In this document: positions 26,621 to 34,732 of the stretch, piece by piece
Position numbering within the stretch: position 1 is the stretch's first letter
Layout: every line of letters starts with the position of its first letter
DNA from: Halopseudomonas pelagia CL-AP6
GTDB lineage: Bacteria > Pseudomonadota > Gammaproteobacteria > Pseudomonadales > Pseudomonadaceae
Direction: 5' to 3'
NCBI RefSeq assembly: GCF_000410875.1
Contig: NZ_AROI01000023.1
Span: forward strand, 23,329 to 87,328
DNA length: 64,000 nucleotides
Program-made: the position numbers and the translations under genes
Notes under the pieces: model-generated
Told to the model about the DNA's origin: nothing
The model's database searches: none
What the model saw: only the letters and a program-made list of their open reading frames with translations

Positions 26621-27469
26621 TCAGCTTAACGCGCCAGCCCCTTTTGTCAGTCGCGCCAGTTGGTCCAGATCAGTCTGCACCCCGGAGGTTTCGCGAATAC
26701 GCGTGAGAATTTCGCGCTTGAGTTCGATGAACGCCGGTTCAAGCTTCATGTCCTGATGCCGCTCGGCGGGCAGCGGCACATCATAGATACTGTCGATGCG
26801 GCCCGGTCTTGGCGCCATCAGCACGATCCGGCTTCCCAGATAGATAGCCTCCTCGACGTCATGCGTAACGAACAAAATGGTGCTCTTCTCCAACCGATGC
26901 ACGTGACGAATCAGATCATGCATGACCTCGCGGGTTTGCGCGTCCAACGCCCCGAAAGGCTCATCCATTAACAGAATATCCGGCCGCGGCATCAGCGCCC
27001 TGGCAATAGCCACCCGCTGCTGCATGCCGCCGGACAACTGGCTGGGATAAGCGTCGGCAAAGGCCTTGAGACCCATCAGGCTGAGCAGCGCATCGGCCCG
27101 ACCACTGGCCGTTTCCACATCCGACTGGCTGTAAACAGTATCCGATATGACTTTCAACTGCCGGCAGAAGCGGATGTTCTGCATCACCGTCAGCCAGGGG
27201 TAAAGGCTGTAATGCTGAAAAACCATCGCGCGGTCTACGCCTGGCCCGTCGATGGGCTGGTCATGCAGCAAAATCTCGCCATGGGAATGGGTCTCAAGGC
27301 CGGCGAGGATTCTCAGCAGAGTGGATTTGCCGCAACCGGAGGCCCCAACGAAGGTAATAAATTCGTTCGGCCGCACGTCCAGATTGACGCTGGTCAAGGC
27401 TTGAATGTCTTGCTCCCGGGTGCGGAATACCTTGCCGACGTCCCGGATGGCGATACAGGGCTGCTCCAT
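26621..27469 (-). CDS. ABC transporter ATP-binding protein (Tau/Ssu/NMT1-importer type)
   Basis: 282-residue ATPase subunit of a nitrate/taurine/sulfonate-type importer. Walker A is TFVGASGCGKSTLLRILAGL near residue 37, the Q-loop is in VFQHYSLYPWLTV, the signature is SQLSGGMQQRVAIARALM near 143, Walker B is ILLMDEPFGALDAQTR near 166 and the switch His is in LFVTHDVEEAIYLG near 200. It is the last gene of the nine-gene operon, three bases after the permease gene. The C-terminal extension after residue 230 is usual for the family. The transported compound is unknown. Confidence 0.9.
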   Translation of the reverse strand: MEQPCIAIRDVGKVFRTREQDIQALTSVNLDVRPNEFITFVGASGCGKSTLLRILAGLETHSHGEILLHDQPIDGPGVDRAMVFQHYSLYPWLTVMQNIRFCRQLKVISDTVYSQSDVETASGRADALLSLMGLKAFADAYPSQLSGGMQQRVAIARALMPRPDILLMDEPFGALDAQTREVMHDLIRHVHRLEKSTILFVTHDVEEAIYLGSRIVLMAPRPGRIDSIYDVPLPAERHQDMKLEPAFIELKREILTRIRETSGVQTDLDQLARLTKGAGALS

Positions 27470-27472
27470 GAA

Positions 27473-28315
27473 TTACCTCTTCTGCCAGTGAAAGGCCCGA
27501 CGACCGATCCAGCGGAACGCCTGATCGGTCAGTAGACCAATCAGGCCAATCAGCAGGATGCCGGCAAAAATCTTGTCGGTGTGCATGTAACGCTGAGCGC
27601 GCAGTATGGCGTAGCCCAGCCCGGAGTTGGACGCCACCAACTCGGCGACCACCAGATATGTCCAGGCCCAGCCGCAGGTAATGCGCAAGGTGTCGAGCAA
27701 TGCCGGGCGAGCAGAGGGCAATATCACCAGGCGAATGATCTCGCTGCGGCTGGCGCCCATCGTCTGCGCTGCTTCGATCTGCGTCATGGGCACCCGGCGC
27801 ACGTCTTCGGCCGCCATCAACGCCATCTGGAAAAAAGTACCGATGAAAATGATCAAAATTTTCGAGCTCTCGCCGATCCCCACCCAGAGCATAACCAGCG
27901 GGATAAACGCGACTGCTGGCATATAGCGGATGAAGTCGATCAACGGCTCCAGCGTCGCTTGCACCGGGCGATAGGTGCCCAGATACAAGCCCAACGGCAA
28001 GGCAATCAAGGCCGAGACCAGAAACCCAACCATAACCCGGTAGACGCTGATCGCGGTATCGTTCAGCAGTCCTTCGGTGGCCCACCAGCGCCAGAAGCGT
28101 TCAGCTACCGCGCCGGGGCCGGGCATGAATAGCGGATCGGCAAAGCCCAACAGCGTGTACAGCCACCAGGCCAGAAAGGGCGCGGCAAGACCTATGGCTG
28201 CCAGCACAGCGGTAGTGCGGCCACTCATGTCGCCGCGAATGACCCACCAGCGCGGACGGCTGACGCGAGCAGCAGCCACTGGCTTCTGTTCCGGAATCGG
28301 GACTTTTGCATTCAT
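27473..28315 (-). CDS. ABC transporter permease (Tau/Ssu/NMT1-importer type)
   Basis: 280-residue inner-membrane permease with about six predicted helices (AVLAAIGLAAPFLAWWLYTL, VMVGFLVSALIALPLGLYLG and others). The EAA-loop that docks on the ATPase is in EAAQTMGASRSEIIRLVILP near residue 180. The start MNAKVPIPEQK overlaps the stop of the upstream gene (ATGA), which fixes it over an upstream in-frame ATG. It works with the adjacent ATPase and with the binding protein encoded at the far end of the operon. Confidence 0.9.
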   Translation of the reverse strand: MNAKVPIPEQKPVAAARVSRPRWWVIRGDMSGRTTAVLAAIGLAAPFLAWWLYTLLGFADPLFMPGPGAVAERFWRWWATEGLLNDTAISVYRVMVGFLVSALIALPLGLYLGTYRPVQATLEPLIDFIRYMPAVAFIPLVMLWVGIGESSKILIIFIGTFFQMALMAAEDVRRVPMTQIEAAQTMGASRSEIIRLVILPSARPALLDTLRITCGWAWTYLVVAELVASNSGLGYAILRAQRYMHTDKIFAGILLIGLIGLLTDQAFRWIGRRAFHWQKR

Positions 28316-29079
28316 GGGGTCACCTCTTCTACGGGCAGATTCAATAGGGGGAGCGGCGCGCGTTGCCAACCGGTCGGCGGCGGGTAACCGCCCAAGGTCG
28401 CCAGACTCTCGACCGGCCATTGCTCAAGGCTGGTTTCAGGCGGGTCGAGTAACAGGCAGCGCCCGGCTCGTCCGGGAACCGTCGAAAGCGTTATTTCCCA
28501 AGGCACCTTCGCGCCAGCGATGCGGCCAAAGGAGAATTCACAGCTCATCATGAGCTCGACCTGATCAGCGCTCAGACCATTGATCTGCGCCGCGAGCGAC
28601 AACCCTTTGCGTGCCGGCGTTGGCCGGTCAGCAACAAACATAAAGCAATCCCCGGCCAGCAGCAGGCAGCCCTGACGCGGGGCATCGCCCGCTGCCGCAA
28701 GCCAGATGGCCTGAGTAGAGCCAATAGACTCAGGTAGGCGCTGCCAGATTTCCACATAGCTACCATCCGGCGCCGTCTCCTGCACTTCATCCGGAGTAAT
28801 AAATGTCATCAGGCCTACGTCCGTGCCGCTATCGGGATGGAAGTCCACCAGCCGGTGCCACTGGCAGCGATCCCCCTGCACCTCGGTAAGTCCAGCGAAG
28901 CCAGCCTGGCTGATGCGCTGGGTAATGCTCGTGGGTGCAGGATCAGGCAAACGCACATCAGCATGCAACGCGGGTGTCTGCAGCCAGAAAACGCGGGTGA
29001 CGCGATCTTCGATACCATCGGCAGTGCGCAGCAGAGTGCGCTGCCAAACGCCTAAATAGGCGTCTGGTACATTATTCAT
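28312..29079 (-). CDS. Uncharacterised protein of the creatininase-type operon
   Basis: 255 residues, not confidently recognised. It is soluble and rich in Trp, with predicted beta structure in two similar halves: VWQRTLLRTADGIEDRVTRV early and YVEIWQRLPESIGSTQAIWL near residue 125. The recurrent Glu-x-Trp and Trp-Gln pattern followed by glycine-rich strands recalls lipocalin-like barrels such as yeast Hri1, but this is a weak impression. No signal peptide and no catalytic motif are visible. It overlaps the permease gene by four bases, so it belongs to the operon. A role as ligand-binding or substrate-modifying partner is possible but not shown. Confidence 0.6.
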   Translation of the reverse strand: MNNVPDAYLGVWQRTLLRTADGIEDRVTRVFWLQTPALHADVRLPDPAPTSITQRISQAGFAGLTEVQGDRCQWHRLVDFHPDSGTDVGLMTFITPDEVQETAPDGSYVEIWQRLPESIGSTQAIWLAAAGDAPRQGCLLLAGDCFMFVADRPTPARKGLSLAAQINGLSADQVELMMSCEFSFGRIAGAKVPWEITLSTVPGRAGRCLLLDPPETSLEQWPVESLATLGGYPPPTGWQRAPLPLLNLPVEEVTP

Positions 29080-29190
29080 GCGTAATACTCCGGAAAGCGT
29101 TTAAGACCCCGCCAGCAGGCCATATAGTGGTTGGGCCACAAGTGAGCGGCGGTGTCGCGGTGGGCAACGGCCATAGCTGCAATACCTCGG

Positions 29191-29847
29191 TCATGCGCAG
29201 GCCTCCAACCGCTCTATCAGCTCTGCGCTGGTGCACTGCTCACCGAAAATGCCTCCCTCTACGCCGATCATCCGCAGCGCGGCGCGGTGCAGGTCTGGAT
29301 CTGGCGAAGCGCAAGCGTCGCTGACCGTCAGGCACCAGAACCCCAGATCGATCGCGGCGCGGAGGGTCGAGCTGACGCAGACCTCAGTGGTGACCCCGGC
29401 GAGCAGCAGGCAACTGATGCCACGATTGCGCAGTAGCAATTCGAGGTCGGTATGGGCGAAGGCACTGTATCCTGGCTTATCGATGACCGGCTCATACTCA
29501 AGTGGCTGCAGTTCGTCGATCAAACCGTGCCCGTACTCGCCGCGGATCAACAACCGGCCCATTGGGCCCTGCTGCCCAATCGGCGCTCCGCTGCGCTCTG
29601 CGCGCAGACGCTTCCACTCCGGCAGATCGGTCAGATCCGGACGGTGCCCCTCACGGGTGTGTACTACCAGCATGCCCGCCCGGCGTGCCGCCGATAACAA
29701 CGCCTGCTGGGCTGCGATAGGCGCACGCAGGCATTGAATATCAAGGCCAGCCTGGCTGGCGTAACCACCGGTCGCGCAGAAGTCACGCTGCATATCGATC
29801 AACAGCAGCGCGCAGTGGGCGGGGTGCAGTCCGCTGCGCATATTCAT
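29191..29847 (-). CDS. Isochorismatase-fold cysteine amidohydrolase, biuret-hydrolase (BiuH)-like
   Basis: 218-residue cysteine hydrolase. The family triad is visible: Asp18 in LLIDMQRDF, Lys124 in VIDKPGYSAF and Cys157 in GVTTEVCVSS. The middle of the protein (VHTREGHRPDLTDLPEWKRL near residue 62, GPMGRLLIRGEYGHGLIDEL near 94) matches the pattern of biuret amidohydrolase from the cyanuric acid pathway and related ureido/carbamoyl hydrolases. These enzymes cleave an amide or carbamoyl group with release of ammonia. It overlaps the start of the creatininase-like gene's end by four bases, so both are coupled. Alternatives are N-carbamoylsarcosine or ureidoacrylate hydrolase. Confidence 0.82.
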   Translation of the reverse strand: MNMRSGLHPAHCALLLIDMQRDFCATGGYASQAGLDIQCLRAPIAAQQALLSAARRAGMLVVHTREGHRPDLTDLPEWKRLRAERSGAPIGQQGPMGRLLIRGEYGHGLIDELQPLEYEPVIDKPGYSAFAHTDLELLLRNRGISCLLLAGVTTEVCVSSTLRAAIDLGFWCLTVSDACASPDPDLHRAALRMIGVEGGIFGEQCTSAELIERLEACA

Positions 29848-30614
29848 GGCGCCAGAGCAAATTCGTGACGCACGGCGGCGGCGATACCCTCGACGATGTC
29901 ACCGGCCAGGCGCGCACCTTTTTCCGCCGTGGAACCTTTGGCCGACGACAGCACGCCCGAAGGCGGCACCCAGTCCACGCGAGACGGATACATATCGTAG
30001 GGCGGAAAGTCCGCTGGCGGGTCATTTGGAATGCTATCCAGAGCGACCATCTGCGGGTGGTAGTGCAGCATCAGCGAGGTTTCGATCACCGCAGCGTGCT
30101 CCAGCGCAAAACCCGGAAAACCATCGGGGAAGATATCGACCAAGGTTTGCTCGCGGCAGAAGTCCCAATGTTCTAGACGCATCACTTCCAGATCGCAGTC
30201 GCGGCCCAGCTCACGCAGGGCAAGCTGGATGCCTTCGGCCACAAACCATTGATTCTCATAATGACCCAACACCAATACCAGGCGCTTCACGCCGTGGCGG
30301 GAAAATTCGCGCACGGCGTCCTGTACTAGCGCGGTCAGGGTGGCGCCATCCAGACTGGTGGTGCCACAAAAATGCTGACCACCTCCGCACTTGGGCTGGG
30401 ATTTGTAACCGTACGCCAGCGCCGGCGCTACGATGCCACCGACCAGGGCTGCCACATCCGCACTGAGCGCGGTGGACAACAGCGCATCGGTGCCCAGCGG
30501 CAGGTGAGGGCCGTGCTGCTCAGTGGCTCCGCAGGGCAAAAACACCACTGCGCCAGCCTCGACGCGCCGCTGGTATTCCACCCAGCTAATCTGATCCATA
30601 TACAGGTTGTTCAT
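29844..30614 (-). CDS. Creatininase-family cyclic amidohydrolase
   Basis: 256-residue metallo-amidohydrolase close in length and sequence to P. putida creatininase, which opens the creatinine ring. All five metal ligands of that enzyme are present with a two-residue offset: Glu32, His34 and Asp43 in GATEQHGPHLPLGTDALL, and His118 and Glu120 in LGHYENQW. The core AYGYKSQPKCGGGQHFCGTT and SLDGATLTALVQDAVREF is shared. The gating Trp174 region of creatininase (GWDIEH) reads GFALEH here, so the substrate may be another cyclic amide. The gene lies between the second SDR gene and the BiuH-like gene in the operon. Confidence 0.85.
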   Translation of the reverse strand: MNNLYMDQISWVEYQRRVEAGAVVFLPCGATEQHGPHLPLGTDALLSTALSADVAALVGGIVAPALAYGYKSQPKCGGGQHFCGTTSLDGATLTALVQDAVREFSRHGVKRLVLVLGHYENQWFVAEGIQLALRELGRDCDLEVMRLEHWDFCREQTLVDIFPDGFPGFALEHAAVIETSLMLHYHPQMVALDSIPNDPPADFPPYDMYPSRVDWVPPSGVLSSAKGSTAEKGARLAGDIVEGIAAAVRHEFALAP

Positions 30615-30654
30615 CAGGCCGTGCTCCTCGTCAATATGGGTTCAGGGCGTAGCA

Positions 30655-31410
30655 TTAGCCGCCCATCCAAGAGCCACCATTGGGGCCCAGTATCTGTCCG
30701 GTAAAAAAACTCGCTGTGGGCGACAACAGAAAAGCCACGGCGGCGGCCACCTCTTCCGGTTTGCCGAAGCGCTGCGCCGGAATGGCAAGCTCTTTGGCCA
30801 GCCAGTCCGCGCTCATGTTTTCCGCTGTCAGCATTGGTGTTTCGATAGGCCCCGGCGCCACCGCGTTTATACGGATATGCGGCGCGAACTCACGTGCCAG
30901 CGAACGGGTCAAGCCGATAACCCCGGCCTTGGCGGTGCAATAGGCAACGTAATGCTCGCGGCCGAGAAAACCGAGATCAGAGCTGACGTTGACGATGCTG
31001 CCGGTCCCCGCCGCCTGCATACTCTTGAGGCCATGCCGGCAGCAGCGGTAAACCCCATCCAGATCTACCGCCATAACTCGCTGCCAATCCTGTTCGTCGG
31101 TGTTCAGAAAAGGTTTTTCCAGAATGATGCCGGCATTGTTCACCAGCCCCTGGAGTGGACCATCCGCGCAGACCTGCGCAAACATCACCTTCACCGCATC
31201 AGCCTGGGTTACATCGGCCTCGACAGCCCAGGCCTGGCCGCCGTCGGCGCGAATACGCTCGACGAGCCCGGCCGCCTGCTCGGTTTGTTCATGGTGGTTG
31301 ATCCACACCTGCGCGCCACTTGCGGCGAGCAGGTGGGCGCAAGCCCGGCCAATCCCGGTGGTCGCTCCGGTAATCAGGATGCGCTGGTTATCAAGCCGGT
31401 AATCAATCAT
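30655..31410 (-). CDS. Short-chain dehydrogenase/reductase (second of the operon)
   Basis: 251-residue classical SDR. The NAD(P) motif is ILITGATTGIGRACAHLLAA near residue 10, with NNAGIIL near 87, catalytic Ser in SIVNVSSDLG near 137 and Tyr-x-x-x-Lys in HYVAYCTAKAGVIGLTRSLA near 152. The start MIDYRLDN overlaps the upstream SDR stop by one base (TGATG), which shows coupling and excludes the longer in-frame extension. It probably oxidises an alcohol intermediate made from the imported substrate; the exact reaction is unknown. Confidence 0.88.
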   Translation of the reverse strand: MIDYRLDNQRILITGATTGIGRACAHLLAASGAQVWINHHEQTEQAAGLVERIRADGGQAWAVEADVTQADAVKVMFAQVCADGPLQGLVNNAGIILEKPFLNTDEQDWQRVMAVDLDGVYRCCRHGLKSMQAAGTGSIVNVSSDLGFLGREHYVAYCTAKAGVIGLTRSLAREFAPHIRINAVAPGPIETPMLTAENMSADWLAKELAIPAQRFGKPEEVAAAVAFLLSPTASFFTGQILGPNGGSWMGG

Positions 31411-32210
31411 CAGTGCATCACCTCGCCATGACTGACTACCAGCGCCTGGCCGGTGATCGCCTGTGACAGTGGGCTGCCAAGAAACAGGAAGGTGCCGGCT
31501 AGTTGCGCTGGCGTCAGCAGCTCGGGAATCACCTGCCCGGCAAGAACCTGTGCCAGCTCCTGCTCCTCGCTGCGGCCGCTGGCCTGTGCCATTACCCGCA
31601 GCGAGGCCATGGCTGCGTCGGTGCCGACCCAACCTGGGCAAACCGCGTTAACGCGTATACGCCGACTGCCTAATTCCCAGGCCAGGGAACGGGTAAGGCC
31701 GATTACCGCGTGCTTGCTCGCGCAATAGGCCGAGAACCCCGCCACCGCGCTAAGCCCCCAGATCGAGGCCTGATTGATGACACTGCCGCCATCGCGCAGC
31801 AGCGGTAACAGAGCACGCGTAAGGCGAACCATGCTCACCACATTGTTGTCGAGCTGGGCCTGCCAGCGCTGATTGGCCATAGGCTGGTCGTCGATCAGCG
31901 GCGTAGGCAATTCCATTCCGGCGTTGTTGATCAAGACGTCCACGGGCATACCGTCTGCGTGCAACCAATCGGCACAGCGCAATACCTCGGCATCATCGGC
32001 AAGATCCACACAGAAAGACCTGATCCGGTTAGCCGCTGCGCTGCTGTGCTCAGCAAGCTGACGGGCAACCACCTGCAGAGCTTCCGCGTTGCGATCGAGC
32101 AGCACCAGATCTGCGCCCTGGCTGGCAAACGCCTGAGCCAGGCCCTTGCCGATACCGCTGGCGGCACCGCTTATCACCACGCACTGGTTGCTGTAATTGA
32201 GGGTCTGCAT
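31410..32210 (-). CDS. Short-chain dehydrogenase/reductase (first of the operon)
   Basis: 266-residue classical SDR. The cofactor motif is CVVISGAASGIGKGLAQAFA near residue 11; an acidic residue in VLLDRNAEAL near 38 favours NAD. The catalytic Ser lies in SVINQASIWGLSAVAG near 145, with Tyr and Lys in FSAYCASKHAVIGLTRSLAW near 160. It starts two bases before the end of the desaturase-like gene's frame and is one-base coupled to the second SDR. Two SDRs in tandem suggest successive oxidations or two stereoisomers. Confidence 0.87.
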   Translation of the reverse strand: MQTLNYSNQCVVISGAASGIGKGLAQAFASQGADLVLLDRNAEALQVVARQLAEHSSAAANRIRSFCVDLADDAEVLRCADWLHADGMPVDVLINNAGMELPTPLIDDQPMANQRWQAQLDNNVVSMVRLTRALLPLLRDGGSVINQASIWGLSAVAGFSAYCASKHAVIGLTRSLAWELGSRRIRVNAVCPGWVGTDAAMASLRVMAQASGRSEEQELAQVLAGQVIPELLTPAQLAGTFLFLGSPLSQAITGQALVVSHGEVMH

Positions 32211-32212
32211 GG

Positions 32213-33253
32213 TCAGACCGCCGTCAGAAACGACACGCCCACGGCGCCGTAAAAGCCTTGGGCGCGCTGGGGCCCTTCGCCGAAGTGACCGTAGTCGTCA
32301 TCGGTGACCCGGCGCAGCCGGTGCCGGTGAAAGCTGCTGACCAGCTCCTTCATCGGCACGACCTGCCGGTAGCCGTCGCTGTAAAGCTGCGCGTGCAAGG
32401 CGGGCAAGCGATACCAGGGCGCCACCGGCTTCTCGTGGTGCGCATTGTGATAACTGAAGTTGAGCACCAGTAGATTCAGTACCGGCCAGCGCAATGACAC
32501 CAGATTGCTGAAGGTGTTCTGCTGCTCGTAGGCCCGGTCACGCAACTTGTCAGCCGGGATGTCCCCTTCCTCAAGCACTGCGAACGCGTCGTAGGTGTGC
32601 TGATAGGCATCGGTAAAGCGCAGTACGGTAATCATGATCAACCAGGCCACCGCGTAAAGCACCAGCGCCACCGGGGACAGCCAGCCAAGCAGCGCAAAAG
32701 CCGCAAGCCGAACCGCCATCGTCAAGGCGACAGCGGGACGACGGGCGCGTTGCTTGTCGCTCTTGCTGATGAACGGCAACAGAATCACGTAGCCATGCAG
32801 CAGCAACTCGACGGCGGGAATGTAGGCCCACTCCAAGGCCAATATCGCCTTGCGCACCCACGCCGGCAAAGCGTTGATGAAGCGCTTGCTGTCAAAGGTG
32901 AGCACATCGGCACGGTCGACATGATGGCGCATATGCTTGCGCCGCAGATCCTGGAATGCGGCATAACAGCCACCGGTCATCCAGCTGAACACCACGCCGG
33001 CCCGAGCGTTGTGCGCCGGCACGCTGAATATGGTGCCGTGGGCGAATTCGTGTATCAAGTAAGCGCCGATGACCATCGCATGAGCAAGCAGCAGTGTGCC
33101 GCCCGCCTTCAGCAGCCAGGCGTCGGCAAGCAACAGACCTATACCCACAACATACCCGGCCAAGCTGTAGGTCATGGCTAGCATATTGGGCAGGGTGCCG
33201 TCGGCATAACGGAACAGAGGTTTTCGCTTGGAAGCGGGCTTGGACGTAGACAT
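32213..33253 (-). CDS. Fatty acid desaturase-family membrane di-iron enzyme
   Basis: 346-residue integral membrane protein with the three histidine boxes of the desaturase/hydroxylase family: HEFAHG near residue 68, RRKHMRHH near 106 and HNAHHEKP near 270. Hydrophobic helices flank the first box (MLAMTYSLAGYVVGIGLLLA, LLLAHAMVIGAYLIHEFAHG) and lie at about 195-220. A GGAGGAGCT ribosome site directly precedes the start. Enzymes of this family insert oxygen or a double bond into alkyl chains, ring carbons or amines. In this operon it is the likely oxidising first step, with the SDRs next. A lipid desaturase role is possible but the context argues otherwise. Confidence 0.83.
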   Translation of the reverse strand: MSTSKPASKRKPLFRYADGTLPNMLAMTYSLAGYVVGIGLLLADAWLLKAGGTLLLAHAMVIGAYLIHEFAHGTIFSVPAHNARAGVVFSWMTGGCYAAFQDLRRKHMRHHVDRADVLTFDSKRFINALPAWVRKAILALEWAYIPAVELLLHGYVILLPFISKSDKQRARRPAVALTMAVRLAAFALLGWLSPVALVLYAVAWLIMITVLRFTDAYQHTYDAFAVLEEGDIPADKLRDRAYEQQNTFSNLVSLRWPVLNLLVLNFSYHNAHHEKPVAPWYRLPALHAQLYSDGYRQVVPMKELVSSFHRHRLRRVTDDDYGHFGEGPQRAQGFYGAVGVSFLTAV

Positions 33254-33291
33254 AGCTCCTCCGGTTGGCAGCTTTAAGGATGCGGCCCAGG

Positions 33292-34299
33292 TTATTTGTT
33301 CAGGGCTTCAACGAGGCTGGCATCAAAGGTATCGGCGAAGTCAGGTGCTACACTGATCTGCTGGTTCTTGATCAGAATATCGGCAATGACCGCGCCACTA
33401 CCGAAGAACGACATCGTCGACTCGGACTCTTCAAAATTCCGCGCCATTTCGCTCAATGGAATGTTGTAAACACCCTCCATCTGCTCGATCGCTTCTTCGC
33501 CGCTGACACCCAGCACTTCACCAATGATGACGGCGGACTCCTCGGGGTTTGCGGCCATGTATTCCAGCCCTGCCTGATAGCCTTTGATCATCGCGGTAAT
33601 GGCAGCGCTGTTGTTGGCAATGACTTTCTCGTCGAACACCAGTACGTCGGTGATCAGGCCAGGCGCCTCCTTCGAGGAATAGACCACATGGAAACGTTCA
33701 CCCTGACCCATCCCCACGATCTGCGACACGTTGGGCTCGTAGGTCACACCCACAGGCAGATTACCCGAGGCCATGGCACTGGGGATGGCCTCTGGAGTCA
33801 TGTTGACCGGACGAATATCCACTTCACTCATACCATTGACCTGCAGCGCATAGGCAAGCAGGAAGTCGGAAGGCGACAGCGGGTTGTAGCCCACTTGCTT
33901 ACCCTTGAAGTCGGCAACAGAAGTGATGGATTTGTCCGCCACGATCGCGTCCCCGCCATCGGAAAAATCGATCGGCATCACCACCCGGTGCTTGAGCCCC
34001 TTTGCGACCGAGCCTACGACCTGGTCATAGGTCAGCATGCCGCCGTCCACCGCCCGGCTAGCCATAGCCGAGGGAATTAAGGCCGGATCGTTGAAAAACT
34101 GCAGATTCACATCCAGGCCGAACTGTTCATACAAGTCCAGCTTGTCGGCAACATAGAAGGGACCATAACCGGCCCAAACCACGGTACCTATGGTCAGCGA
34201 ATCATCTGCCTGCGCAGCAAGGGGAGACATCAATGCGGCGGCAGCCAGACTGGCGCCAACCAGGGTCTTGCGGATAGAACGGATCAGTGGGGCGGTCAT
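33292..34299 (-). CDS. ABC transporter substrate-binding protein, NMT1/TauA type
   Basis: 335-residue periplasmic binding protein. The start MTAPLIRSIRK has AGGAG eight bases upstream, better than an upstream in-frame ATG. The signal peptide (LVGASLAAAALMSPLAAQAD) is cleaved near AQA-DD. The mature protein begins LTIGTVVWAGYGPFYVADKL, the opening of the NMT1/taurine/nitrate family, with a hinge-like DALQVNGMSEV-type middle and VGVTYEPNVSQIV near 195. It is the first gene of the operon and the binding partner of the permease and ATPase at its end. Families of this type carry pyrimidines, taurine, sulfonates, nitrate or N-formylated amines. Confidence 0.88.
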   Translation of the reverse strand: MTAPLIRSIRKTLVGASLAAAALMSPLAAQADDSLTIGTVVWAGYGPFYVADKLDLYEQFGLDVNLQFFNDPALIPSAMASRAVDGGMLTYDQVVGSVAKGLKHRVVMPIDFSDGGDAIVADKSITSVADFKGKQVGYNPLSPSDFLLAYALQVNGMSEVDIRPVNMTPEAIPSAMASGNLPVGVTYEPNVSQIVGMGQGERFHVVYSSKEAPGLITDVLVFDEKVIANNSAAITAMIKGYQAGLEYMAANPEESAVIIGEVLGVSGEEAIEQMEGVYNIPLSEMARNFEESESTMSFFGSGAVIADILIKNQQISVAPDFADTFDASLVEALNK

Positions 34300-34480
34300 G
34301 GTCCAACTCCTACTCGGTGAGAAAAAGGCACGGGGACGCGTCGTCATGACGATCTCCCGGGCTTTTATCCCGCCGTGTAGCTCTCATCCTGAGAACCGGA
34401 AAACTCTCGGACCAGACATCTGACTGCGTCAGACCGGAACCCTAGTTCGCCTAGGTACCACTCCTATTGTGTGATGCGTC

Positions 34481-34499
34481 ATGAGTCATGCCGACTCAT
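34481..34499. promoter_or_regulatory. Inverted repeat in the leader of the nine-gene operon
   Basis: Perfect arms ATGAGTC and GACTCAT are separated by five bases. It lies about 10-30 bp downstream of the start predicted from the sigma54-like site, where a repressor could block transcription. No regulator gene is in the operon, so the binding protein is unknown. Confidence 0.4.
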
Positions 34500-34518
34500 C
34501 CCGTTTCACAGAATACTA

Positions 34519-34535
34519 ATGCACGCTTGGTGCCA
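34519..34535 (-). promoter_or_regulatory. Candidate sigma54 promoter of the nine-gene operon
   Basis: On the minus strand it reads TGGCACC, four bases, GTGCAT. The -24 GG and -12 GC are both present with correct ten-base spacing; one base of the -12 TTGC differs. It lies about 220 bp upstream of the first start codon. Sigma54 with NtrC would fit a nitrogen-scavenging operon, but a single match of this quality can arise by chance. Confidence 0.4.
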
Positions 34536-34732
34536 GCTTTCCACACCAAGGAATTATCTTTAACAATTTCAGCATGTTATTGGCATAACTTGCCTGGATA
34601 AGGCCTCGACCTACCGCTCAGCAAAAGAATAGCGCCCGATCTGAGTGCAGCCTCTCCCTGCAACGGTGCAGGATTGCAGCTCTCAAACGAAACATACTGG
34701 GCGCGGTTTCTTTCTAAAACAAAGCGCAGCAA

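Larger units (their letters stand above)
34300..34732. other. Regulatory region upstream of the nine-gene operon
   Basis: 433 bp without a gene between the binding-protein gene and the ferritin-like gene. On the minus strand it holds a sigma54-like promoter (34519-34535) and an inverted repeat just downstream of it (34481-34499). Other features are the hairpins TCTGAC-TGC-GTCAGA (34419-34433) and CCTGCA-ACGG-TGCAGG (34657-34672). A TGCAG-N7-CTGCA palindrome (34646-34662) has the 17-bp geometry of an NtrC site but only partial sequence match. Confidence 0.6.

Noticed and set aside
34646..34662. TGCAG-N7-CTGCA palindrome as an NtrC site for the nine-gene operon
   Set aside because: Overall 17-bp geometry fits but the inner CC/GG bases are missing, so it is not called as a site.
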